A stretch of 57,649 nt of DNA, taken from NCBI GenBank assembly GCA_021820965.1, contig JAKACZ010000031.1, positions 1 through 57,649 on the forward strand. The letters run 5' to 3'. The notes under the pieces are model-generated. The model was given only the letters and a program-made list of their open reading frames with translations. It was not told the origin of the DNA and did not search any database. Shown here piece by piece: positions 24,886 to 32,786 of the stretch; the stretch's first letter is position 1; every line of letters starts with the position of its first letter. The position numbers and the translations under genes were made by a program. Source of the DNA: Bacillota bacterium. GTDB taxonomy: Bacteria; Bacillota; Sulfobacillia; Sulfobacillales; Sulfobacillaceae.

Positions 24886-27219
24886 GTGCGGATTATCCTC
24901 CGGGACGGGCGCGTGGCGGAGCTTAGACCGCCTGAATCGACCGCCAATGATCGTAGGCTCCTGCGTGAGCTGTTTCGCCGAGCTTCTACGGACAGTCTCT
25001 ATTTTCGATTCTTTCACGTTGTTTCCGAAGTCAGCGAGGCCGAGCTGGATCGTATGACGCAGATTTCTTCCGGCCAATCCTTTGCGTTAGTGTGCGATGC
25101 GGGCGACGCGTTTTTAGCTATCGGCAATTATGTCAGTGTCGATGCGACTTCGGCGGAAGTCGCTTTCTTCGTCGACGATCGAGTGCAGGGGCGAGGATTG
25201 GGCACCCTACTGCTGGAGCATTTAGCCGACCAGGCGTGGCGCGACGGACTTCGGCGTTTTGTGGCGTACGTACTCAGCGATAACCATCAAATGCTTCGAG
25301 TCTTTCGGTCGAGCGGATTCGCCGTTTCCCAGCACTGGGCGGATGGGGCGATTGAGCTGACCTTGCCCCTGGGTCAAACGGAGAGGCAAAAGAGTCTGGC
25401 CGCGGTGCGGGAGAAGTTAGCGACCGCGGCCTCGCTGCAGCCATTCTTTCATCCCCGCGCAGTGGCCATTGTCGGCGCGTCTCGTGATAGTGCCCATCTC
25501 GGCCACCGTATTTTGAAGAATGTGATCGACGGCAACTTTCAAGGCACGGTGTATCCGGTCAACCGTGAAGCGGCATCGGTATATGCTATTCGGGCCTACG
25601 CGCGTTTGGCCGACATTCCTGAGCCGGTCGACCTAGCGGTGGTGGTGGTGCCGTCGAAAGAGCTCTTGCCCATTGTGAACGACGCTATCTACGCGGGCGT
25701 GCGCGCCATGATTGTCACGACGTCGGGGCTGGGCGACGGCGGGCCGGAGGGGAAGCGGCTGGAAGAGATCATCGTGGCTAAGCTGCGGCGCGCCGGAATT
25801 CGCTTGGTAGGCCCCAGTTCGATGGGCCTGGCCACCACCGAGCCTGCCGTATTGCTAAATGCCAGCCTTGCACCGGTACTGCCCCAGCGCGGAAAGTTAG
25901 CGGTGGCCAGTCACTCGAACGCGCTGGGAATCGCCATTATGCATTATGCCGATCGTATGGGTCTTGGTATCTCGAGCTTCGTCAGCTTGGGGAACAAACC
26001 GGATGTCTCAGTCAATGACTTGTTGCAGTATTGGGAAGACGACCCCGAGACCAGAGCGATTATGCTCTACATGGAGTCGTTCGGGAATCCGCGCAAGTTT
26101 ACGCGCATCGCCCGCCGCGTAACTCGGTATAAGCCCATTTTGGCGGTTAAGAGCGCTAGAACCCGGAGAATGGGTTCCAATCTGACACCTAAGCACTTCC
26201 AATGGGATATTTCCGATGCCCCGGTCGATGCCCTTTTCCGTCAGTCTGGTATCATTCGTGCCGATACTTTGGAGGAACTGTTCGAAGTCGCGGCGGTCGT
26301 CACTACGCAGCCAATTCCTCGCGGCGGCCGGATTGGACTGATCACAAACAGTGCGGCCGGTACATTGTTGGCGGAGGATGCGGTTCACACGCTGGGGCTT
26401 TCGTTGGCTGGCGTGATTGACGTGGGCTTTGACGATTTGGCCAGCGGCTATCGACGCGCCATCCAGAAAATGTTGGGCGGTGATGGGGTGGACGCACTTG
26501 CTATTTTATTCGTTCCGGTCGGCGAGCATGAAACTCCCGGGGTATTGCAGGCAATCCGCGAAACCGCGGGAGAGTATTTTGAGAAGAGCGCCGAGCCGAT
26601 TCCCATTGTGGCCAACATTCTCCTGGCCAATCCGTCGTCTGATCGGTTTTTGGATGCCGGTCCGCGGCGCATTCCCGTATTTCCGTTCCCCGAAGCGGCC
26701 CTCAGGGCATTGGCGCAGGCGCGGGATTACGGTCAATTTCTCGCTCAGCCTCAAGGGCGGGTGGTAGATCTTAACGGTGTAAATATGGGACTGGCCCGCG
26801 ATCTGGTGCGCGGGGCGCTGGCGCCTTCCGGTGACCTTCAAGAGCTTGGCCTTGATGTGGTTGAACGTATTTGGGACGCCATGGGCGTCAACCTATCCGC
26901 AGGGGAGCCGGGCGACGCAGGAACCGCGGCGATCGCCATGGTTTCGGATCCCTTGTTCGGGCCAATTTTAGGGGTAAAAAGTGCCGATGGGGAGACCAGG
27001 CTCCGCCTCATCCCCATGACCGACCAGGATGCACTCCAGCTCGTACCGACATCGGTTCGCGACTCTGGCCATGAAACCGTTTGGACCGATGCGTTATTGA
27101 GACTTTCGAGGCTGGCTGAGGAATGTCCCGAGGTACAAAGTTTCGAAATTGCGCCGGTCATGGTTCGCGACGGCGGTCTCTTGGCCGGCGAATGCACGGT
27201 GCGGGTTCGAAGCGTCTAA
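24886..27219 (+). CDS. GNAT / ADP-forming acyl-CoA synthetase-like fusion (Pat-like protein acetyltransferase)
   Basis: This protein has about 777 residues from GTG 24886 (GAGGTGA five bases before; GTG 24877 is the alternative). Residues 1-170 are a GNAT domain, with AEVAFFVDDRVQGRGLGTLLLEHLADQAW as motif A. Residues about 185-310 are a CoA-binding Rossmann domain (FHPRAVAIVGASRDSAHLGHRILKN). A succinyl-CoA-ligase-like domain follows (VASHSNALGIAIMHYADRMG). The usual C-terminal ATP-grasp domain is shortened to about 110 residues (MVSDPLFGPILGVKSADGE) and lacks the normal lysine/ADP-binding region. This suggests a regulatory acyltransferase rather than a synthetase. A TATAAT stands about 25 nt upstream. 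Confidence 0.85.
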   Translation: MRIILRDGRVAELRPPESTANDRRLLRELFRRASTDSLYFRFFHVVSEVSEAELDRMTQISSGQSFALVCDAGDAFLAIGNYVSVDATSAEVAFFVDDRVQGRGLGTLLLEHLADQAWRDGLRRFVAYVLSDNHQMLRVFRSSGFAVSQHWADGAIELTLPLGQTERQKSLAAVREKLATAASLQPFFHPRAVAIVGASRDSAHLGHRILKNVIDGNFQGTVYPVNREAASVYAIRAYARLADIPEPVDLAVVVVPSKELLPIVNDAIYAGVRAMIVTTSGLGDGGPEGKRLEEIIVAKLRRAGIRLVGPSSMGLATTEPAVLLNASLAPVLPQRGKLAVASHSNALGIAIMHYADRMGLGISSFVSLGNKPDVSVNDLLQYWEDDPETRAIMLYMESFGNPRKFTRIARRVTRYKPILAVKSARTRRMGSNLTPKHFQWDISDAPVDALFRQSGIIRADTLEELFEVAAVVTTQPIPRGGRIGLITNSAAGTLLAEDAVHTLGLSLAGVIDVGFDDLASGYRRAIQKMLGGDGVDALAILFVPVGEHETPGVLQAIRETAGEYFEKSAEPIPIVANILLANPSSDRFLDAGPRRIPVFPFPEAALRALAQARDYGQFLAQPQGRVVDLNGVNMGLARDLVRGALAPSGDLQELGLDVVERIWDAMGVNLSAGEPGDAGTAAIAMVSDPLFGPILGVKSADGETRLRLIPMTDQDALQLVPTSVRDSGHETVWTDALLRLSRLAEECPEVQSFEIAPVMVRDGGLLAGECTVRVRSV

Positions 27220-27313
27220 AAGGAGCAATCCTGCCGACTCTTTTGTTTTCGATATGAGGATAGTAAAATGAAATGGCCCGCGCGAAAGCGCAACAACAAT
27301 GAGGAGGAGACTG

Positions 27314-27556
27314 ATGGCGTTCATCATTACTGACCCTTGTATCGGCGTCAAGGACGCTTCCTGCGTGGAGGTCTGCCCGGTCGATTGCATTCACACCACC
27401 GACGAGGCGGACCAGTATTATATCGACCCTGAGGTCTGCATCGACTGCGGGGCCTGTCAGCCGGAGTGCCCTGTTGATGCGATTTACGAAGAGGATGAAG
27501 TCCCCTCCGAATATCAGGCGTCAATCAAGCGCAACGCAGATTTCTTTAAGGCCTGA
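27314..27556 (+). CDS. 7Fe/8Fe ferredoxin (two-cluster, FdxA type)
   Basis: This 80-aa electron carrier has its start at ATG 27314, right after GAGGAGGAGA. The N-terminus AFIITDPCIGVKDASCVEVCPVDCIH has the C-x7-C-x3-C spacing of a [3Fe-4S] or [4Fe-4S] cluster. CIDCGACQPECPVDAIYEEDE is a standard C-x2-C-x2-C-x3-CP [4Fe-4S] site. The acidic C-terminal tail is typical for thermophile/acidophile Firmicute and actinobacterial ferredoxins. It may feed or drain the KorAB 2-oxoacid oxidoreductase elsewhere in this window. It is followed 2 nt later by the sulfoxide reductase gene. Confidence 0.93.
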   Translation: MAFIITDPCIGVKDASCVEVCPVDCIHTTDEADQYYIDPEVCIDCGACQPECPVDAIYEEDEVPSEYQASIKRNADFFKA

Positions 27557-27558
27557 CC

Positions 27559-28050
27559 ATGGAACTAGAGCTCAAGGAGGCTGCCCGGCCCGAGGATGTC
27601 ATCGCATTTGCCGATGCCGTGCTTTCCGGTGAGCCGAACCTTATCGCCAATCTGGCCAACTTGGTCTCGTTATTGAATCAGTATTTACCACGCATCAATT
27701 GGATGGGGTTTTATCTCTACGAATCGGGAACCGGTGACTGGGTTCTTGGCCCCTTTGCCGGCAAACCGGCGTGTACTCGCATTGGGGCTGGCCAGGGTGT
27801 TGTGGGCCAGGCGTTGGCTGAGGGCGAGCCCTTGGTTGTCGATGATGTGTTTTCGTTCCCCGGGCACATTGTCTGCGATGCGGATTCCCGATCGGAATTG
27901 GTGATTCCCATCTCTGCAGGGGGACGCATCGTGGCCGGCCTTGATGTTGATAGTCCCGAATTTGGACGATTCACCGGAGACGACGTGGTGTTGTTGGAGG
28001 CGGTGTGTCGCCGATTGGGCGAGCGCTGGCTGGATTGCCGCTGGTATTGA
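27559..28050 (+). CDS. Free methionine-(R)-sulfoxide reductase (GAF-domain MsrC/YtsP type)
   Basis: This 163-aa single GAF-domain enzyme reduces free Met-R-sulfoxide. WMGFYLYESGTGDWVLGPFAGKPACTRIGAG and FPGHIVCDADSRSELVIPI are family signatures. In E. coli fRMsr three Cys (84, 94, 118) line the pocket. Here the first (ACTRI) and the catalytic last one (HIVCD) are kept, but the middle one is replaced (GVVGQAL instead of GVCG). The active-site Asp/Glu residues around SRSE are intact. It overlaps the ferredoxin transcript, so the two may form an oxidative-stress unit. A strong terminator follows. Confidence 0.9.
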   Translation: MELELKEAARPEDVIAFADAVLSGEPNLIANLANLVSLLNQYLPRINWMGFYLYESGTGDWVLGPFAGKPACTRIGAGQGVVGQALAEGEPLVVDDVFSFPGHIVCDADSRSELVIPISAGGRIVAGLDVDSPEFGRFTGDDVVLLEAVCRRLGERWLDCRWY

Positions 28051-28056
28051 CAAGTG

Positions 28057-28087
28057 GCCTTTCCTAATATGGAAAGGCTTTGTCTTT
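28057..28087 (+). terminator. Rho-independent terminator after the ferredoxin operon
   Basis: A perfect 8-bp stem GCCTTTCC / GGAAAGGC closes a TAATAT loop and is followed directly by TTTGTCTTT. It starts seven bases after the stop of the sulfoxide reductase gene. Confidence 0.9.
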
Positions 28088-28375
28088 ACCTTGCGATTGC
28101 GATAGCTAAATTCTTGCCAAATCGGGCACCTCGCGGGCTTCTCCCCGATGGGATGGGCTCGACAACTTCCACGATGCGTGATTTCGGGGCCTGATCCTCT
28201 TCCCGTGATTCCGAGCAACAACCTTTCTCTACGCTTCGCGGATGGCGCTGCTGCGGTCCACGTGAGTTTCGCGACTCGTATAGTTTCGTAAAGGCCTCCC
28301 CATACTACGGCTGTCTTTGTCTGGGTGGTTTAGTGCCCGCACGTGAGGCAACAGCAACTGGGGAGGCAGGGTGTT

Positions 28376-28432
28376 ATGGTGAGCCTACGGCGGCACACGA
28401 CTTTTCGTCAGGGAAACCGGGCGTGCTCATGA
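28376..28432 (+). CDS. 18-codon leader ORF overlapping the cydA start
   Basis: ATG 28376 stands six bases after GGGGAGGCAGG, the only strong ribosome binding site near cydA. It encodes MVSLRRHTTFRQGNRACS. Its TGA overlaps the cydA ATG as ATGA at 28429-28432. The cydA ATG has no good site of its own, so this peptide probably delivers ribosomes to cydA by re-initiation. The alternative is that cydA uses a far upstream start in its own frame, which would add a non-homologous tail. Confidence 0.5.
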   Translation: MVSLRRHTTFRQGNRACS

Positions 28433-29823
28433 CCGACGTCGGACTGGCCCGCTTACAATTTGGCACCATGACTATTTATCACTTTCTCTTCGTTCCGATT
28501 ACCATCGGCGTGGCATTAATGCTGGCTATTTTAGAAACGCGCTACTGGCACACGCACAAACCCGAGGACCGCCAGGCCGTGGATTTTTTCGGCCGTCTGT
28601 TTTTGCTGAACTTCGCCGTAGGTGTGGTCACCGGTATTTTACAAGAGTTTCAGTTCGGTATGAACTGGTCCAACTATTCGCGGTTTGTCGGCGATGTGTT
28701 TGGCGCGCCGCTGGCGGTCGAGGCATTAGCCGCTTTCTTCTTGGAGTCCACGTTTATCGGCGTGTGGATCTTCGGCTGGGATCGCTTGTCCCCCCGCTTA
28801 CATGCCTGGTCCATGTGGCTGGTGGCCATCGGCACCAGTCTATCCGCCTTTTGGATTCTTACCGCCAATTCCTTCATGCAAGAGCCGGTAGGATATCAAT
28901 TAGTACACGGGCGGGCTGAAATGACAAATTTCCTTGCGCTACTGGGAAATCCCCAGTTATGGGTAGAGTTTCCCCATGTTGAAGCGGCTGCGCTGACAGA
29001 AGGCGCCCTGTTCGTCGTTAGTATTAGCGCCTACTTTCTGGTGCGTCATGAGCAATACCGGGCGTGTTTCCTCCCCCCGTTTCGGATTGGACTCATCGTA
29101 GCTGTTCTCGGTAGTGTGCTGGTTATCGTGCTCGGTCACGACCAGGCGCAGCACTTGATCGTCGCCCAGCCAATGAAAATGGCTGCCTCCGAAGCGCTCT
29201 GGCATACAAGTTCCCTGCACGCTGGCTGGAGCCTGATCGCGTTCTTCAATCCGGTGACGATGCAAACGCGGTATGCGCTCACGATTCCCTATATGCTCTC
29301 GATCTTAGCGTATAACCGATTGAGTGGCCGCGTGGCGGGAATCGCGACGTTACAACAATTGTACGTCCATCGGTACGGGGCCGGAAATTATGTGCCGCCA
29401 GTGTTCGTGACCTTCTGGAGCTTTCGTTTCATGATTCTGCTTGGATTGATTATGGCGGTGGTGTCGATATGGGGACTCGTCCTGGACCGAAACGGACGCT
29501 TACTGGATCGTCCCCGCTATCTCCGCTTGATGACCGGCTCAGTGTTGCTCCCGTTGATCGCCAACATCATGGGGTGGGTGATGACCGAAGTGGGGCGACA
29601 ACCTTGGATTGTCTTTGGTCTCCAGAAGACCGCTAGCGGTATATCGCCCACCGTGCCGGCTCACGACATCGTCCTCACCTTGACGGGATTTACGCTACTC
29701 TACGCCATTTTCGGATTTGTGGAGGTGCGACTGATATTGAAGTTCATCCACCTGGGGCCGGAGGCGGATGAAGCCCGCTTGGCGCCGCAGAACGACGGGA
29801 TCCCGCGACTGATCGAAGAATGA
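28429..29823 (+). CDS. cydA: Cytochrome bd-type quinol oxidase subunit I
   Basis: This 464-aa polytopic membrane protein holds hemes b558, b595 and d and reduces O2 with quinol electrons. ARLQFGTMTIYHFLFVPITIGVALMLA places the conserved heme His in the first helix. QFGMNWSNYSRFVGDVFGAPLAVEALAAFFLESTF, NSFMQEPVGYQ and GWVMTEVGRQPWIVFG are family motifs. The periplasmic Q-loop is short, as in Firmicute and cyanide-insensitive oxidases, which explains the length below E. coli CydA (522 aa). The start MTDVGLARLQF matches family N-termini. It is the first structural gene of cydABDC. Confidence 0.93.
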   Translation: MTDVGLARLQFGTMTIYHFLFVPITIGVALMLAILETRYWHTHKPEDRQAVDFFGRLFLLNFAVGVVTGILQEFQFGMNWSNYSRFVGDVFGAPLAVEALAAFFLESTFIGVWIFGWDRLSPRLHAWSMWLVAIGTSLSAFWILTANSFMQEPVGYQLVHGRAEMTNFLALLGNPQLWVEFPHVEAAALTEGALFVVSISAYFLVRHEQYRACFLPPFRIGLIVAVLGSVLVIVLGHDQAQHLIVAQPMKMAASEALWHTSSLHAGWSLIAFFNPVTMQTRYALTIPYMLSILAYNRLSGRVAGIATLQQLYVHRYGAGNYVPPVFVTFWSFRFMILLGLIMAVVSIWGLVLDRNGRLLDRPRYLRLMTGSVLLPLIANIMGWVMTEVGRQPWIVFGLQKTASGISPTVPAHDIVLTLTGFTLLYAIFGFVEVRLILKFIHLGPEADEARLAPQNDGIPRLIEE

Positions 29824-29832
29824 GGGAGGCCG

Positions 29833-30849
29833 ATGATGCTCTTGCCAGACGTTTGGTATGTGTTAATTGCCGTGCTATTTGCCGGGTACTTCTTTCTGGA
29901 AGGCTTCGACTATGGCGTAGGTATGCTCGTTCCTTGGATTGGAAAAACCGACCAGGAGCGTCGGGCTGTAATCGCTACCATCGGACCGGTCTGGGATGCC
30001 AACGAAGTCTGGCTCATTACCGCTGGAGGGGCGCTGTTCGCGGCGTTTCCGGATTGGTACGCGACACTCTTGAGCGGCTTTTATCTCGGCTTAGCCCTAC
30101 TACTCGCAGCGCTTATTGTGCGCGGGGTGGCGCTTGAGTTTCGCAGTAAAGATGCTCGTCCCGCCTGGCGCCACCGATGGGACGTGGCCATTGTGGTGAG
30201 CAGTGCGGTGCCGCCCATCGTGTGGGGCCTGGCCATGGCTAATCTCCTTCACGGGGTGCCGATAGATGCCCAGGGCAATTATGTGGGCTCCTTTGTCAAC
30301 CTGCTCAACCCTTACGCATTAGTGGGGGCGATCGCAACCTTATTGCTGTTCTTACTGCATGGAGCCCTGTATTTAGATTTAAAGGCACCCAAGCCCTTGG
30401 CCGACCGCGCCTACCGCGTGGCATATCAGGTGGGGTTGTGGGCGACCGTCTTCTTCTTTCTGTTTGTTGTCCTTAGTTATTTTTATACCCACTTTGCTCA
30501 TCGGCTGGGACTTGACCCCGGTCCCATTCCAGTGCTAGCAGGCCTTAGCATGATCACTGTGCGGTTTCTGCTGCCTGCGCGGCGGATTGGCTGGGCCTTT
30601 TTTGCGGGGGGAGTGACCATCATCTTATCCACGGTTAGTGTCTTTCTCGCTCTATATCCGACCGTCATGGTCTCGACTCTCAATCCGGCATGGAGCCTGA
30701 CCGTTCAGAACGCGGCCTCGAACGCTTACAGTCTTCGGGTAATGACCTTGGTGGCCCTCTTCGTGCTACCGCTGGTGCTTGCCTACCAAGCGTGGACGTA
30801 CTGGGTTTTTCGTCACCGCGTTTCCTTGGACGATCCCTGGCATTACTAA
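29833..30849 (+). CDS. cydB: Cytochrome bd-type quinol oxidase subunit II
   Basis: This 338-aa membrane protein has about eight or nine helices and partners CydA. AGYFFLEGFDYGVGMLVPWIG, RRAVIATIGPVWDANEVWLITAGGALFAAFP and LSGFYLGLALLLAALIVRGVALEFR are the conserved N-terminal half of CydB. The start ATG 29833 follows GAGGGAGG, nine bases after the cydA stop. Length is usual. A gap of about 170 bp separates it from cydD. Confidence 0.94.
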   Translation: MMLLPDVWYVLIAVLFAGYFFLEGFDYGVGMLVPWIGKTDQERRAVIATIGPVWDANEVWLITAGGALFAAFPDWYATLLSGFYLGLALLLAALIVRGVALEFRSKDARPAWRHRWDVAIVVSSAVPPIVWGLAMANLLHGVPIDAQGNYVGSFVNLLNPYALVGAIATLLLFLLHGALYLDLKAPKPLADRAYRVAYQVGLWATVFFFLFVVLSYFYTHFAHRLGLDPGPIPVLAGLSMITVRFLLPARRIGWAFFAGGVTIILSTVSVFLALYPTVMVSTLNPAWSLTVQNAASNAYSLRVMTLVALFVLPLVLAYQAWTYWVFRHRVSLDDPWHY

Positions 30850-31022
30850 CTATCATCGCCCATCGGATGAGAGTTCGCCCGGAACCCCGAAGAAAAGACT
30901 GTGGCGAGCCTTCGGGACTCTGGGAGCCACGCCTAAGTCTATAACCTGTTCCGCCCTTCGCCACGTCGCCTGTTTGCGACTCGGCAAGTGAAACATTCCA
31001 TAACGGTGGGAGGAGGATGACA

Positions 31023-32786
31023 ATGTTTCCGCGACTCTTGCGTGAGGTTGCCCCCTTGCGGCATTTGGTCATTGCGGTGGGAGCGTTAGGGGTGGTAACC
31101 GGTGTGCTCATTGTGACAGAAGCGAGCATCATCGCCCGCATTGTCGCTGCGGTCTACTTCCATCACGTTAATCCTTCAACTTGGACGATCTGGCTGGCTT
31201 TTCTCTTGGGCGTGGTGGTAACACGCGCGGCAACGGCCGGGGTTGCTGAGACGCTTGCGTTAAACCTCGCCACGGTGATTCAGGCGCAATTGCGGCAGAG
31301 TCTTTTAAAGCGGCTATTTGACGCGGGACCTCTAGCCTGGAAGCAGGACCAGGCAGGCCAACTGATTAATACTGTGATTGCCGGCATCGACAATTTGGAA
31401 TCGTTTCTGGCCCGGTACCTGCCGCAAGTCGCGTTGACGGCGGTGGTGCCGGTGATGATTGGCATCCGGGTCGCCTGCAGCGACTGGATTAGCGCGGGCA
31501 TACTCTTAATCACGGTGCCCTTAATTCCCCTGTTCATGGTGCTGATCGGACGATACGCCCAAGACGAAACCCAGCTGCGCTGGGCGAAACTGGGCCGGCT
31601 GGGCGCCCACTTCCTCGACCTGGTGCAAGGGCTCCCGACCTTAAAATTGTTTGGGCAGAGTTGGCGGCAGGCATCGGCGCTGTCCGCGTCTGCAGAGGAA
31701 TTCCGGCGAAGCACCATGGCCAGTCTGCGATGGGCCTTCCTCTCCGGCATGGTGCTGGAACTTTTGGCCTCCCTGAGTATGGCCATGATTGCAGTTGCGG
31801 TTGGGTTGCGGTTAGTTAGCGGCGACATTTCTTTTGAGCGGGCGATGCTCCTACTGATTTTGATTCCCGATTTTTATGGTCCCTGGCGCGCATTGGGGGC
31901 GAAATTTCATGAAGCTCTAAACGGCCTGTCGGCCTCGCGGACGATTTATGATTGGTTAGATCGGCCCGTGCTGAGCCGCCGGTCTGCCGGCGACGGGCTG
32001 AGCGGTCGGGGACCGTGGCCCCTGGTCTTGACCGCGGTCGGATTTACGTATCCCAGCATGAGCCGCCCTGCGCTAAAAGACGTACAATTCGCGTTACCAC
32101 CCCATAGCTCGTTAGCTGTGATCGGCCCTTCAGGTAGCGGCAAGAGCACCTTACTGGCTTTGGTTTTGGGATTTGCTGATCCGACCCATGGCTCGATTAC
32201 GGTGGATTCGCGACCCCTTGCAACGCTGGGTCGCGGCTGGTGGTGGACCCAGGTAGCCTATGTTGACCAATCTCCCTATTTGTTTTCCGGGACCATCCGC
32301 GACAATCTGCGCATGGCAAACCGGACTGCCGGTGAAGACCAGTTGGCACAAGCCCTGCAAAAGGCACAGCTCGAGGAGACCCTTCACCGTTTTCCTGACG
32401 GGCTCGATACTGTTGTGGGGGAAAATGGAGTACGGTTGTCCGGCGGGGAACGTCAACGCTTAGCGCTGGCACGGGCTTTTTTACAAGCGAAACCGTTTGT
32501 GATCATGGACGAGCCGTCTGCTCATTTGGATGCGCGTACCGAGTACGCTTTGCTTCAAGGAATTGTTGAATTGAAACGACATGCCACCGTGATCTGGGTC
32601 ACCCATCACGCGGCAACGCTCGAGGCGGCGGACCAGGTGGCCATCCTAACCCAGGGACGAATAGCTGAGTGGGGACCTCTGGCCGAATTACGCCATCCGT
32701 TTTATCGTCAAACTTCAGCAGAAGAGATCCTCTTAGAAAGGCAGATAAGCGATGCAGTTCTGGCTAGAACACTTAACTCCCTATAA
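31023..32786 (+). CDS. cydD: ABC transporter CydD (thiol reductant exporter subunit)
   Basis: This 587-aa half-transporter has a membrane domain of six helices followed by an ATPase. CydDC exports cysteine/glutathione and is needed to assemble cytochrome bd. VQGLPTLKLFGQSWRQASALSASAEEFR is the coupling region of CydD. Walker A is GPSGSGKSTLLALVLG, the signature is LSGGERQRLALARAFLQ, Walker B is FVIMDEPSAHLD and the switch His is WVTHHAAT. ATG 31023 has ideal spacing from GGGAGGAGG; ATG 31017 is too close. Its end overlaps cydC by 35 bp. Confidence 0.92.
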   Translation: MFPRLLREVAPLRHLVIAVGALGVVTGVLIVTEASIIARIVAAVYFHHVNPSTWTIWLAFLLGVVVTRAATAGVAETLALNLATVIQAQLRQSLLKRLFDAGPLAWKQDQAGQLINTVIAGIDNLESFLARYLPQVALTAVVPVMIGIRVACSDWISAGILLITVPLIPLFMVLIGRYAQDETQLRWAKLGRLGAHFLDLVQGLPTLKLFGQSWRQASALSASAEEFRRSTMASLRWAFLSGMVLELLASLSMAMIAVAVGLRLVSGDISFERAMLLLILIPDFYGPWRALGAKFHEALNGLSASRTIYDWLDRPVLSRRSAGDGLSGRGPWPLVLTAVGFTYPSMSRPALKDVQFALPPHSSLAVIGPSGSGKSTLLALVLGFADPTHGSITVDSRPLATLGRGWWWTQVAYVDQSPYLFSGTIRDNLRMANRTAGEDQLAQALQKAQLEETLHRFPDGLDTVVGENGVRLSGGERQRLALARAFLQAKPFVIMDEPSAHLDARTEYALLQGIVELKRHATVIWVTHHAATLEAADQVAILTQGRIAEWGPLAELRHPFYRQTSAEEILLERQISDAVLARTLNSL

